Shown in pieces: positions 1 to 7,250 of a DNA stretch of 8,359 nucleotides. The stretch covers positions 1-8,359 of the forward strand of contig CAMBWM010000098.1 of the NCBI GenBank assembly GCA_945871335.1, in the 5' to 3' direction. The DNA is from Polaromonas sp. YR568. Its GTDB lineage: Bacteria; Pseudomonadota; Gammaproteobacteria; Burkholderiales; Burkholderiaceae. Each line of letters starts with the position of its first letter. Position 1 is the stretch's first letter. The notes beneath the pieces were generated by a model. It was given only the letters and a program-made list of their open reading frames with translations, made no database searches and was not told the origin of the DNA. A program made the translations under genes and the position numbers.

Positions 1-276
1 CCTGAACTTCCGACTGCAGTGGAACAAGGCGTTCCGGTTATCGCAAACTCCTGGTTTGGCCTTTTTGGGCCGGCCAAGCTGCCGTTACCGATTCGAGACG
101 TGCTTTACGAGGCCCTGCGCGATGCAATGAATGATCCTGACGTTAGGCGCAAGCTACTCGACGCCGGCCTTGAACCGGCGCTGCTTAATCCAGCCGAGAC
201 TGATGCCTTTGTGGTAAGAGACATCGCAATGTGGAAAGACGTCGTTGAGCGCGCCAAAATTCCGTTACTCGATTAA
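1..276 (+). CDS. Bug/TctC-family tripartite tricarboxylate transporter solute-binding protein, C-terminal part
   Basis: The frame is open from the first base and ends at TAA 274-276, giving 91 residues of a C-terminus; the rest lies left of the window. The GTG at 19 is internal to the protein, not a start. The pattern is that of the last third of Bug receptors: a P-E-L-P-T-A-V-E-Q-G segment (family: PDVPT..EQG), then SWFGLFGPA, then a helix in which DPDVRRKLLDAGLEP matches the usual 'dp.vr.rl...G.ep', and a closing 'I..WK.VV..A.I.L' motif. Bug proteins bind carboxylates in the periplasm for TctAB-type permeases, or act as orphan receptors. Its stop lies 13 bases before the FAH-family start and the AAGG that could serve that gene overlaps the stop, so it is probably the upstream member of the operon. 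Family assignment is firm; the ligand is unknown. Confidence 0.88.
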   Translation, partial: PELPTAVEQGVPVIANSWFGLFGPAKLPLPIRDVLYEALRDAMNDPDVRRKLLDAGLEPALLNPAETDAFVVRDIAMWKDVVERAKIPLLD

Positions 277-289
277 GGTCCTGACCATT

Positions 290-1306
290 ATGAAACTCTG
301 CACGTTTGCTATCTCAACGCCAGTCGGCATCATGCGCCGCACTGGCGTGGCGACAGACCTCGGCATTCTTGATGCAGCCGCCGCCCGCGCAGCCTTCTTG
401 GAGCGCAGTCTGCCGGCTGCTTCAGCCATGCGGGTTGGCGCTGCCCAGGTTCCGACCGACATGATTGCCTTGCTTGGCAGCGGTCCGCAAGCGCTTGAGT
501 GGCTGGCAGAGGCGGTTGCCGTAGTGTTGGCGCAAGGTCGCGAAAGCACTGCCGAAGGACAGCGCCTGCTTTACCAGCTGTCCACGGTTCAGTTGTTGGC
601 GCCGGTGCCGCGTCCCCCTGGCATCGCCAACTTCAGTGTCTGGCCTGATCATTCAGCCGATTCCGCCAGCCGTGGCGTTACGCTGACAGGAGCCACCGCC
701 GGCGCAGAGGTCAAGCCATACTGGAAAGGAAATCCGGATTCTGTGGTGGGGCCGGAAGTTGAACTGGTGCCACCACCCTACTCAGACACCATTGACGTGG
801 AATGCGAATTCGGTTGCGTCGTCGGTATTGGCGGGCGCGACCTGGATCGTGCGGGTGCCGAGCGTGCAATTGCAGGCTACACCATCCTCAACGACGTTAG
901 CGCCCGCGATATTCAATTGATTGAAATGAAGTCCGGCAGGGGTCCGTCCAAGGGTAAGGATTTTGATAGGGGCAACGTGATGGGTCCGTGGATTGTCACA
1001 TCCGATGAAATCGGCGATCCGAAGAGTCTGCGCATGTCACTCGTTATAAACGGCAAGGAATTGTCGGCCTGTGATACCTCGGGCATGGTTTGGGATTTTC
1101 CTGAGATGTTGTCCTATATGTCGGTCGGGCAGACAATTGCACCTGGGCAGGTAATCAGTGCAGGGTGTTACTCCGGCGGGTCGGCACGCGAGGTAGGGCG
1201 TGTGATGCGCCCCGGCGACAAGGTGGAATTGCGGATTTCCCGCATCGGTACCCTGGCCAATACCATCGGCGCCAAGAACGCTGCTCCAGGGTTAAAGGCG
1301 TTATGA
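290..1306 (+). CDS. Fumarylacetoacetate hydrolase (FAH) family protein
   Basis: A 338-residue protein is read from ATG 290, preceded by AAGG at 275-278. The frame is open further back to a TTG at 245, but that would overlap the Bug gene and add a tail unlike the family. The C-terminal two thirds form an FAH domain. A DVECEFGCVVG segment supplies the paired metal-ligand glutamates (E171, E173), ILNDVSARD gives the next acidic ligand (D202), and SKGKDFD holds the conserved lysine (K221 or K223); these spacings fit human FAH. Family members hydrolyse or hydrate acylpyruvate-type C-C bonds in aromatic and meta-cleavage catabolism. The usual GT near the C-terminus is replaced by an AGCYSGG stretch (about 291-297). 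The roughly 110-residue N-terminal part is FAH-like rather than the short bacterial hydratase form. Its stop overlaps the next start as ATGA. Exact substrate is unknown. Confidence 0.87.
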   Translation: MKLCTFAISTPVGIMRRTGVATDLGILDAAAARAAFLERSLPAASAMRVGAAQVPTDMIALLGSGPQALEWLAEAVAVVLAQGRESTAEGQRLLYQLSTVQLLAPVPRPPGIANFSVWPDHSADSASRGVTLTGATAGAEVKPYWKGNPDSVVGPEVELVPPPYSDTIDVECEFGCVVGIGGRDLDRAGAERAIAGYTILNDVSARDIQLIEMKSGRGPSKGKDFDRGNVMGPWIVTSDEIGDPKSLRMSLVINGKELSACDTSGMVWDFPEMLSYMSVGQTIAPGQVISAGCYSGGSAREVGRVMRPGDKVELRISRIGTLANTIGAKNAAPGLKAL

Positions 1307-2499
1307 CTTTACTCGATCGCTTATATAATTTATCAGATGTGAGAGATGCTGCTCAAAGCCGACTGCCCAAAGGCGTCTTCGAGTTCATCGACCGGGGCAC
1401 CGAGGACGAGGACGGACTGGCAAACAACCGTGCCGCGTTTCTTAGAGTTAAGCTGCTAACGCGTGCGGCAGTTGACGTCTCCGGGCGCAGCACTGCATGC
1501 ACGTTATTTGGCAAGGAAAGTGCTATGCCTTTGGTGATCGCACCGACCGGCGCAGCCGGGCTGGTCTGGTACCACGGGGAACTCGAACTGGCCCGAGCGG
1601 CAGCCGAGTTTGGTGTGCCTTTCACGCTTGCGACACGGTCAATGACGTCGATAGAAGACATTGCGCGTCTAGCCGGCGGCACATTGTGGTTTCAACTTTA
1701 TATTTGGACGCAGCGTGAGCTGTCCTATCAGCTCGTCGACCGCGCCCAGGCGGCCGGCTACAAGGCCCTTGTAGTCACGCTCGACGTACCGGTAATGCCA
1801 AATCGTGAATACAACCGCCGCAATGGCTTTTCGTTGCCATGGGCGCCCAATGCTCGCGGCATCGCCGATATGCTGCAGCACCCGCGCTGGCTGATCGGAA
1901 CAATGGGCCGGTATCTTGCAACCACTGGTATGCCTCGATACGAAAATCATTCAGGGGAGTATCGGGAAAAAATCACTCAGGGGAAGCCGCTGCGCGGCGA
2001 TAACGTGACTTGGGACGACATCGCTTTATTGCGCAGGCGCTGGAAGGGAACGCTGATAGTCAAAGGTATCTTGCGTGCTGAGGATGCGGTTGCGGCAGTC
2101 CTGGCGGGCGCCGACGCTGTCGTGGTGTCGAATCACGGCGGGCGCTGCCTAGACAGTGCGGTTGCGACGCTCGATGTGTTGCCCGAGATTGTCACAGCCG
2201 TCAGCCGTGATGCGCGCGTGCTGCTCGACAGCGGTGTGCGTCGTGGCAGTGACATTGTCAAGGCCCTCGCGCTCGGAGCTTCCGCCGTCATGAGCGGGCG
2301 TCCATGCCTGTATGGTTTAGGTGTGGCAGGACGTTCGGGCGCCGGAAAGGTGCTGCAATTGCTGCAATCTGAAATGTCCACCACCATGGGCATGCTCGGG
2401 ACACCGCGCGTGGCTAATATCGACGACGGGCTTATCTACCAGCGTCCGGTCTTTCACAACAATCCGCATAGCGAATTTCTTGAGGAGAAGCTGACATGA
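1303..2499 (+). CDS. FMN-dependent alpha-hydroxy-acid oxidase/dehydrogenase (LldD/MdlB-like)
   Basis: This 398-residue protein starts at ATG 1303, inside the ATGA overlap with the FAH gene and 4 bases after AAAGG (1294-1298). The family oxidises L-2-hydroxyacids (lactate, glycolate, mandelate) to 2-oxoacids with FMN. Visible motifs are PTG at 81-83 (FMN contact), QLY at 131-133, VTLDVP at 158-163, the FMN/active-site lysine K254 in IVKGIL, SNHGGR at 276-281 with the catalytic base H278 and substrate arginine R281, DSGVRRG at 309-315 (FMN phosphate loop), and SGRP at 331-334. A variable loop at about 181-230 containing HPRW resembles the membrane-contact segment of L-lactate and mandelate dehydrogenases, so a membrane-associated dehydrogenase is possible. 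Two oddities: F28 sits where glycolate oxidase has Tyr24, and C282 replaces the usual Gln after SNHGGR. Family is certain; substrate is not. Confidence 0.93.
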   Translation: MTLLDRLYNLSDVRDAAQSRLPKGVFEFIDRGTEDEDGLANNRAAFLRVKLLTRAAVDVSGRSTACTLFGKESAMPLVIAPTGAAGLVWYHGELELARAAAEFGVPFTLATRSMTSIEDIARLAGGTLWFQLYIWTQRELSYQLVDRAQAAGYKALVVTLDVPVMPNREYNRRNGFSLPWAPNARGIADMLQHPRWLIGTMGRYLATTGMPRYENHSGEYREKITQGKPLRGDNVTWDDIALLRRRWKGTLIVKGILRAEDAVAAVLAGADAVVVSNHGGRCLDSAVATLDVLPEIVTAVSRDARVLLDSGVRRGSDIVKALALGASAVMSGRPCLYGLGVAGRSGAGKVLQLLQSEMSTTMGMLGTPRVANIDDGLIYQRPVFHNNPHSEFLEEKLT

Positions 2500-3392
2500 A
2501 TATTGAACCCACCGAGCAGATACTGGGTGCAACGATAACCGACCTTAATCTTTCTGAGCCACTTTCCAAGTTAGACTTTGCCACGCTCTTGCGCGCCCTC
2601 GCCGAGTACAGTGTGCTACGGTTCCCCGGTCAGCGTTTATCTGCGACAGCGCTGAGGGACCTTTCGCAGCGTTTCGGAACGCTGCAGACTGGCGTTACGG
2701 GCAAGGCCATCGAACCGGGAATTCCGGAAGTGTCGATTCTTTCGAATATCGTGCGCAACGGTGCGCCGATCGGTATCCCCGATGCTGGCCAGAGCTGGCA
2801 CACGGATATGACTTACAACAGCACTCCAGGCTACATCAACGCACTGGTTGCGTACGAGGTACCGGTGCGTGACGGCGTAACACTGGGCGCGACCGAGTTC
2901 GCCAACACGGCTGCCGCCTACGATGACCTATCAGACGACCTGAAAAGCAGTCTCGCCGATGCAACTGCGCTGCATGACCTGAATCTCTACTGGGAATACA
3001 TGCGACGCGAAAAGGGTAGCTCACGCGCGGCGCTGACCGAGGAAGAGCGCAAGAAGCGGCCGCCCGCGCGTCACCCCGTTTTTCTTACTCATCCTGTTAG
3101 CGGTCGAAAGATTATCTTCGTCAATCCTGGTTACTGTGTAGCAGTGGAAGGTATGCCACCGGGAGAAGGTGAACGCATGATGCAGACGCTGCTCGATCAT
3201 GTGCTGCAGCCAAAGTACCGCTACAGGCATCACTGGGAAGTCAATGACTTGCTGATTTGGGATCACCTAGGGACTTGGCATAATGCCATTGCAGATTACG
3301 GCCCCAATGAAAGCCGCCTGATGAAACGCTGTCAAGTGCTGGCTGACCGGATCTTCGATCCTGATTTCGTACGTGACACACTTGCTGCTTAA
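2496..3392 (+). CDS. TauD/TfdA-family Fe(II)/2-oxoglutarate-dependent dioxygenase
   Basis: A 298-residue protein, the normal length for the family, starts at ATG 2496 within an ATGA overlap with the oxidase gene; GAGGAGAAG at 2482-2490 is a strong ribosome binding site. The iron ligands are visible as the HTD motif (H102, D104) in SWHTDMTYN and the distal H262 in GTWHNAIADY. T133 in the ATEFAN segment aligns with the 2-oxoglutarate threonine of TauD, and R274 (or R278) in NESRLMKR with its carboxylate-binding arginine. The HPVFLTHPVSGRK segment is the usual strand before the core. Such enzymes hydroxylate taurine, 2,4-D, alkylsulfates, phosphonates or other carboxylates, using O2 and releasing succinate and CO2. 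Placement beside a 2-hydroxyacid oxidase suggests it may create a hydroxylated intermediate for that enzyme (inference). Taurine as substrate is not supported by the context. Confidence 0.92.
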   Translation: MNIEPTEQILGATITDLNLSEPLSKLDFATLLRALAEYSVLRFPGQRLSATALRDLSQRFGTLQTGVTGKAIEPGIPEVSILSNIVRNGAPIGIPDAGQSWHTDMTYNSTPGYINALVAYEVPVRDGVTLGATEFANTAAAYDDLSDDLKSSLADATALHDLNLYWEYMRREKGSSRAALTEEERKKRPPARHPVFLTHPVSGRKIIFVNPGYCVAVEGMPPGEGERMMQTLLDHVLQPKYRYRHHWEVNDLLIWDHLGTWHNAIADYGPNESRLMKRCQVLADRIFDPDFVRDTLAA

Positions 3393-3414
3393 GTAATCCC
3401 GCTCAAATTATCGG

Positions 3415-3433
3415 CAGCAGCGTTTCGCTGCAG
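3415..3433 (+). other. Short perfect hairpin between the dioxygenase and ThDP-enzyme genes
   Basis: GCAGCG (3417-3422), loop TTT, CGCTGC (3426-3431) forms a 6-bp GC-rich stem. It lies 24 bases after the dioxygenase stop and has no following T-run. It could be an attenuator, a weak pause site or a processing point that separates expression of the first genes from the ThDP gene. It could also be chance in GC-rich DNA. Confidence 0.35.
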
Positions 3434-3500
3434 GCTGCGAGAGGTGATCTGCGCCCTTTGTACACTCACCGTTCGTTCAATTTTCATATTCGGACACCCT

Positions 3501-5213
3501 GTGAAATTTTTCAAACGTAATACCTCATCGCACGCCCTGCTCGCCAACCTGATTGAATACGGCGTGGACCGTGTATTCCTGGTGCCCGGTGAAAGTTACC
3601 TGGGTGTGCTTGACGCATTGAATGACTTTCCCCTGCTCGATGTAGTCACTTGTAGGCATGAAGCGGGCGCGGGTTTCATGGCTGTTGCCGATGGTCGTAT
3701 TGCTCGCCGGGCCGGCGTTGTGATGGTGAGCCGCGGCCCGGGCGCGACCAATGCGTCGATCGCCGTCCATACTGCACAACAGGATGCGGTACCGTTGATT
3801 TTGATAATTGGCCAGGTACCGGTCGGCAGTCTGGGACGCGAGGCATTCCAGGAAATAGACTATCAAAAAATGTTCGGCGGCATTGCCAAATGGGTGGCCG
3901 AACCAATCAGCCCCGAGCAGCTTGCCGGAGTGGCGGCCAAGGCCATGCAACTGGCGGTGTCAGGCACTCCCGGGCCGGTCGTAATCGTTTTGCCGGAAGA
4001 TATTCAGCAGCAGGAAGTGCCCGTGTCGCTTTACAAGCAGCCGGATATGATTGTCGGTGCCCCGACGGTTGAGGCGGTGGCGCAGTTGAAATCCATGCTC
4101 AGCCAGGCGAAGCGACCCCTGATTGTTGCCGGCGGATCCTTCGATGTTAAAGGCGGGCGGGAGGCGCTGCGCGCCTTCGCGGAATCCTGGGACGTGCCGG
4201 TTGCCGTCTCATTTCGTCGCCATGACTTGTTCCCAAACAATCACCCATTGTATGCAGGCGATCTGGGGCTTTCGAACCCCGCGCCACAAATGCAGGCCTT
4301 CCACGATTGTGACTTGCTGATGGCGCTTGGCACCCGCTTTGGCGACATTACAAGTCAAGGCTACAATTTTCCTCTGATGCCGCGGCCGAGGCAGACTGTA
4401 GTACATTGTTTTCAGGACTACAGCGCGATCGGCCGCCAGTTTGTTGTCGACCTGGGCATCGTCTGCGATCCGGTGCTCCTCGTTCGGCAAACTTTACCTG
4501 GGTCAGCAAACCCAGCCACGCAGCATGATGGATGGACTCGGCGGCTGCGCAGTATTTACGAAGAAATTGCGCGTTGGCCGGTGGCGGGCAAGGGGAATAC
4601 CGACGGCATAACGGTCACCGAAATGGCGCAGGTGCTTGCTGACGTAGCACCGTCCGGAACCCTGGTGTGCCTGGACGCCGGAACCTTTGGTGCACCCTTC
4701 TACCGGCATTTTCCGTTTGGTCGGAGCCATCGGCTGCTGGCTCCGATTTCCGGTGCAATGGGTTATGGCGTGCCTGCGGCCGTCGCTGCGCAATTGCGCG
4801 AGCCGGATACGCGAGTCGTTTGCGTTGTGGGAGACGGGGGCTTTATGATGACAGGTAACGAGATGATTGCTGCGGTCTCGCGACGCCTGCCGATCCTGTT
4901 CTTACTTTCGAATAATGATCAATACGGTTCGATACGGCTCCATCAAGATAATCAATATCCTGGCAGGCACGCTGGCACAAGTTTGTTCAATCCGGATTTT
5001 CTTGAGCTAGCACGCGCGTTTGGCGTCGCCAGTGAGCGGGTGACCACGTTCGACCAGTTGGCACCTGCATTTGCCCGAGGGCTGACGGTGACGGATGGGC
5101 CGTATTTCTTGGAAATCCGGACCAAGCTGCCCGTTGTTGCAGCAGCGCACGTGGCGGAGCTCGAAGTGTGTACCGATGCGAAACAGGTAACCCGTTATGA
5201 AGCCAATGACTAA
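3501..5213 (+). CDS. Thiamine diphosphate-dependent enzyme, acetolactate synthase / 2-oxoacid decarboxylase superfamily
   Basis: A 570-residue protein is read from GTG 3501. An upstream in-frame GTG at 3444 would add 19 residues unlike the family and has a purine stretch directly touching the codon; no ATG lies nearby, and the 3501 start has only a weak CGGA upstream, so the start is uncertain. Domain order is the classic one: N-terminal PYR domain with VFLVPGE and the cofactor-activating glutamate in RHEAGAGF (E54), a middle domain from about 185 to 335 with IVAGGSFD and LMALGTRFGD, then a C-terminal PP domain with the metal-binding GDGGFMM at 444-450 and SNNDQYG at 470-476. Members make or break bonds next to a 2-oxo group: acetolactate synthase, benzoylformate decarboxylase, sulfoacetaldehyde acetyltransferase and others. 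Next to a 2-hydroxyacid oxidase, decarboxylation of the resulting 2-oxoacid is an attractive role, as in the mandelate pathway (inference). Confidence 0.9.
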   Translation: MKFFKRNTSSHALLANLIEYGVDRVFLVPGESYLGVLDALNDFPLLDVVTCRHEAGAGFMAVADGRIARRAGVVMVSRGPGATNASIAVHTAQQDAVPLILIIGQVPVGSLGREAFQEIDYQKMFGGIAKWVAEPISPEQLAGVAAKAMQLAVSGTPGPVVIVLPEDIQQQEVPVSLYKQPDMIVGAPTVEAVAQLKSMLSQAKRPLIVAGGSFDVKGGREALRAFAESWDVPVAVSFRRHDLFPNNHPLYAGDLGLSNPAPQMQAFHDCDLLMALGTRFGDITSQGYNFPLMPRPRQTVVHCFQDYSAIGRQFVVDLGIVCDPVLLVRQTLPGSANPATQHDGWTRRLRSIYEEIARWPVAGKGNTDGITVTEMAQVLADVAPSGTLVCLDAGTFGAPFYRHFPFGRSHRLLAPISGAMGYGVPAAVAAQLREPDTRVVCVVGDGGFMMTGNEMIAAVSRRLPILFLLSNNDQYGSIRLHQDNQYPGRHAGTSLFNPDFLELARAFGVASERVTTFDQLAPAFARGLTVTDGPYFLEIRTKLPVVAAAHVAELEVCTDAKQVTRYEAND

Positions 5214-5230
5214 TCCATTCAGGCGGCACC

Positions 5231-5923
5231 ATGGCTGACATTCACATTTTTTCTACGATGGCCGTCCAGCGGGCGATGAAGTTGATCGAACCCGGCTTCA
5301 CGGCATTTTCAGGCTGCACGCTGCGTACCGAATTTGCAAGCACAGCCGCCTTGCGGGACCGGATTCAAGCCGGGGAAAGCGCCGACGTCGCCATCTTGAC
5401 GGAGGAGTGGATCGCCGGGCTTATGCATAGTGGCAAGCTGGCGCAGGGCATGGGCGGCGGTACAGCACTGGTACGCTCGTACATCGGGATGGCGGTGAAA
5501 GCCGGCGCCCCGCACCCCGACATCAGTACAAAGGATGCGTTCATCAACACCTTGCTGAACGCGAAGTCGCTTTCCTATTCGCTTAACGGTGCCAGCGGGT
5601 TGTATCTTAAGGATCTTCTCGTCCAGCTGGGGGTTGCCGAACAGGTCAACGCAAGGGCGATTATTCTAGATAAGGGATTTACGGCTGAACTTGCCGCGAC
5701 AGGGCAGGTGGATCTGGCGTTGCAGCAGATTAGCGAACTGATGTCGGTCAGCGGCATCGAGCTGGTCGGCAGGCTGCCGGATGGCGTTCAGCTACCGACC
5801 ATCTTTGCCGCTGGCATATTCGCGAAGTCGCCCCGGCGCAATGACGCCGATCAGTTCATTCAATTCTGTAGTTCACCGAGCGCCCGGCAGATATTCGAAT
5901 ATTGCGGACTTGAACCCGTATAA
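5231..5923 (+). CDS. ModA-like substrate-binding domain protein without signal peptide
   Basis: A 230-residue protein starts at ATG 5231, 17 bases after the ThDP-gene stop, with AGGCGG at 5221-5226 as ribosome binding site. The sequence follows the ModA (molybdate-binding, type 2 periplasmic binding protein) plan: HIFSTMAVQ near the start, LRTEFASTAALRDRIQAG with the ligand-loop serine/threonine region, SADVAILTEEW, a hinge strand at LSYSLNGASGLYL, and a closing segment AADQFIQF-like (DADQFIQFCSSPSARQIF) followed by GLEPV. The N-terminus begins directly with the first beta strand, so there is no signal peptide or lipobox, and no ModBC genes accompany it. It may therefore be cytoplasmic and act as a small-molecule sensor or enzyme accessory rather than in transport. 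Similar leaderless ModA-like proteins are not functionally defined to my knowledge. Fold assignment is good; function unknown. Confidence 0.78.
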   Translation: MADIHIFSTMAVQRAMKLIEPGFTAFSGCTLRTEFASTAALRDRIQAGESADVAILTEEWIAGLMHSGKLAQGMGGGTALVRSYIGMAVKAGAPHPDISTKDAFINTLLNAKSLSYSLNGASGLYLKDLLVQLGVAEQVNARAIILDKGFTAELAATGQVDLALQQISELMSVSGIELVGRLPDGVQLPTIFAAGIFAKSPRRNDADQFIQFCSSPSARQIFEYCGLEPV

Positions 5924-6245
5924 GTCGCACCCACGATTATGAAGAAGCCGGATTTACTAACAGCTGATTGTTAAGGTAGCTGGATCTGACCTGCTCCCTT
6001 CCTGCCGTACCAAAGTGACGGACCAATTGGCAAGGCGCTTTGATACGCCTTGCCTCTCTATGCTCGTCACAGTGTTGACTGACTTTGCGCTCTACAACGG
6101 CAGTTAACTTGACATAAATAGAACAAGCAAAAGCAAAAGCCATTTTGGTGTCGTCTGTTTTGCTGTCAAAGGCAGCAGCAAATTTACCGAGCCTGCCTAA
6201 GCAAAGCTTGTTTACTTGCCAACTAAGCAGGTGTGAATTGGGCAA
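5924..6245. other. Intergenic region between convergent genes, no gene seen
   Basis: About 320 bases separate the end of the plus-strand operon from the terminator of the minus-strand Bug gene. Open frames here have no recognisable protein motifs and the composition is more A/T-rich than the operon. It contains two hairpins: a 9-bp stem at 6029-6054 and a 7-bp stem TTTGCTG/CAGCAAA at 6159-6182. There is also a GCAAAA tandem pair around 6126-6138. No transposase, tRNA or convincing promoter was found. Confidence 0.5.
6029..6054 (+). terminator. Candidate hairpin downstream of the catabolic operon
   Basis: GGCAAGGCG (6029-6037) pairs perfectly with CGCCTTGCC (6046-6054) around an 8-base loop. 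It is the strongest stem downstream of the ModA-like gene and lies about 105 bases past its stop. It is followed only by TCTCTATGCTC and lacks a real T-run, so intrinsic termination is uncertain. It could act in either direction, or stabilise the 3' end of the transcript. Confidence 0.4.
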
Positions 6246-6271
6246 AAATTCAGGCGCAATAAGCTTGCGCC
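6246..6271 (-). terminator. Rho-independent terminator of the minus-strand Bug gene
   Basis: Read on the minus strand, GGCGCAA, loop GCTTA, TTGCGCC forms a perfect 7-bp GC-rich stem (6253-6271). It starts 9 bases after the Bug-gene TGA and is followed by TGAATTTTTGCC, which carries a run of five T. Position, stem and T-run together fit an intrinsic terminator. Confidence 0.65.
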
Positions 6272-6280
6272 CCTCTTCTG

Positions 6281-7249
6281 TCAGTCGGCTTTTGCCCCCG
6301 AGCTGTCCACCACTTTCTTCCATGTCTCGTAGTCTTTCTGGATACGTTGCGCGAATTCACGAGGCGAGGAGTTGATTGCATCCGCACCTTCCTCGGTCAG
6401 TCGCTTACGTACGTCGGGCATGGCAGTTATCTTGCGCAATTCGCCATTGAGGCGGTTGATGATGGCCTCGGGCGTACCGGCTGGCGCGAATATGCCGTAC
6501 CACACAATCACCTCGAAACCAGGAAGGCCAGATTCGTTGGCTGTCTTGTAGTCAGGAAACTGTGCCGAGCGTTCTAGGCTCGTCAGTGCCAGTGGCTTAA
6601 TCTGTTTGCCGTCGATGGCAGGCTTGAGCGAGGGCATGTTAGCGATCAGAAACTGTACATCGCCTCGCATAAGACCAAGTAAAGCCGGAGCCGATCCCTT
6701 GTAAGGCACGTGCTGCGCATCTACGCCGGCCTGTTGCTTAAACAGTTCGCCGGCCAAATGGTGAGAAGTGCCGCTGCCAGCCGAGCCGAAGTTAACCTTA
6801 CCCGGATTGGCCTTGGCGTAGGCAATTAGCTCCTGCAATGTGTTGACCGGCAAGTTATTGGGCACAGCGATCACGCTTGGGGTGGAGGCGAAAAGACCAA
6901 TAGGCGCGAGGTCCTTTATCGGATTGATGTTCAACTTTTTGTAAAGACTGGGGTTGATGCTGATGGTGCTTACCGAGCCCATCATCAGCGTATATCCGTT
7001 TGGCTCGGACCGCGCCGCCAACTCTGTGCCAATAGTTCCGCCTGCACCGGCCTTGTTCTCTACCACCACGGGTTGGCCTAGACCTCGGCCTAGTTTGTCT
7101 GCCACGAGTCGCGCCATGATGTCGGTTCCACCGCCAGGGGTGAATGGCACAATCATAGTGATTGGCCTAACGGGATAGTCGGCACCCTGAGCAAGCACTG
7201 AAGGTAAGGTGCAGCACGCCATCAGGATAACCATCATTTGAGTCTTCAT
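6281..7249 (-). CDS. Bug/TctC-family tripartite tricarboxylate transporter solute-binding protein
   Basis: A 322-residue protein, the typical Bug length, starts at ATG 7249-7247. The frame continues to an ATG at 7291, but AGGAGAGAGA immediately upstream of 7249 and the signal peptide beginning MKTQMM decide this start. Residues 1-20 are a Sec signal ending SVLA before QGADYPVRP. The family marks follow: IVPFTPGGGTDIMARL (about 33-48), VVVENKAGAGGTIG, a GYTLMMG strand, the NFGSAGSGTSHHLAGELF ligand loop, HVPYKGSAPAL, and the C-terminal PGFEVIVWYGIFAPAGTP with PDVRKRL. Bug proteins bind organic acids such as carboxylates, amino acids or nicotinate in the periplasm. No TctAB permease genes lie in the window, so it may work with a distant permease or signal. 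It sits 45 bases after a ComA-like fragment on the same strand and probably shares its transcript. Ligand unknown. Confidence 0.95.
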   Translation of the reverse strand: MKTQMMVILMACCTLPSVLAQGADYPVRPITMIVPFTPGGGTDIMARLVADKLGRGLGQPVVVENKAGAGGTIGTELAARSEPNGYTLMMGSVSTISINPSLYKKLNINPIKDLAPIGLFASTPSVIAVPNNLPVNTLQELIAYAKANPGKVNFGSAGSGTSHHLAGELFKQQAGVDAQHVPYKGSAPALLGLMRGDVQFLIANMPSLKPAIDGKQIKPLALTSLERSAQFPDYKTANESGLPGFEVIVWYGIFAPAGTPEAIINRLNGELRKITAMPDVRKRLTEEGADAINSSPREFAQRIQKDYETWKKVVDSSGAKAD

Positions 7250-7250
7250 G

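Noticed and set aside
2496..3392. Calling the dioxygenase taurine dioxygenase (tauD)
   Set aside because: Only the general family motifs are present and no taurine transporter or sulfonate genes flank it, so a specific name is not supported.
3458..3490. Possible -35 TTGTAC with a TCATAT -10 upstream of the ThDP gene
   Set aside because: The spacer is about 20 bases, too long for a good sigma-70 promoter, and it would start very close to the GTG codon.
3525..3950. A 141-codon minus-strand open frame inside the ThDP gene
   Set aside because: It is antisense to a strongly conserved domain; high GC content gives such shadow frames and the translation shows no family features.
4972..4986. Sigma-54-like TGGCAC....TTGTT
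   Set aside because: It lies inside the ThDP coding sequence, misses the GC of the -12 element, and no gene starts just downstream.
5937..6323. A 128-codon minus-strand open frame
   Set aside because: It overlaps the 3' end of the Bug gene in another frame, covers its terminator hairpin, has no recognisable motif and no ribosome binding site.
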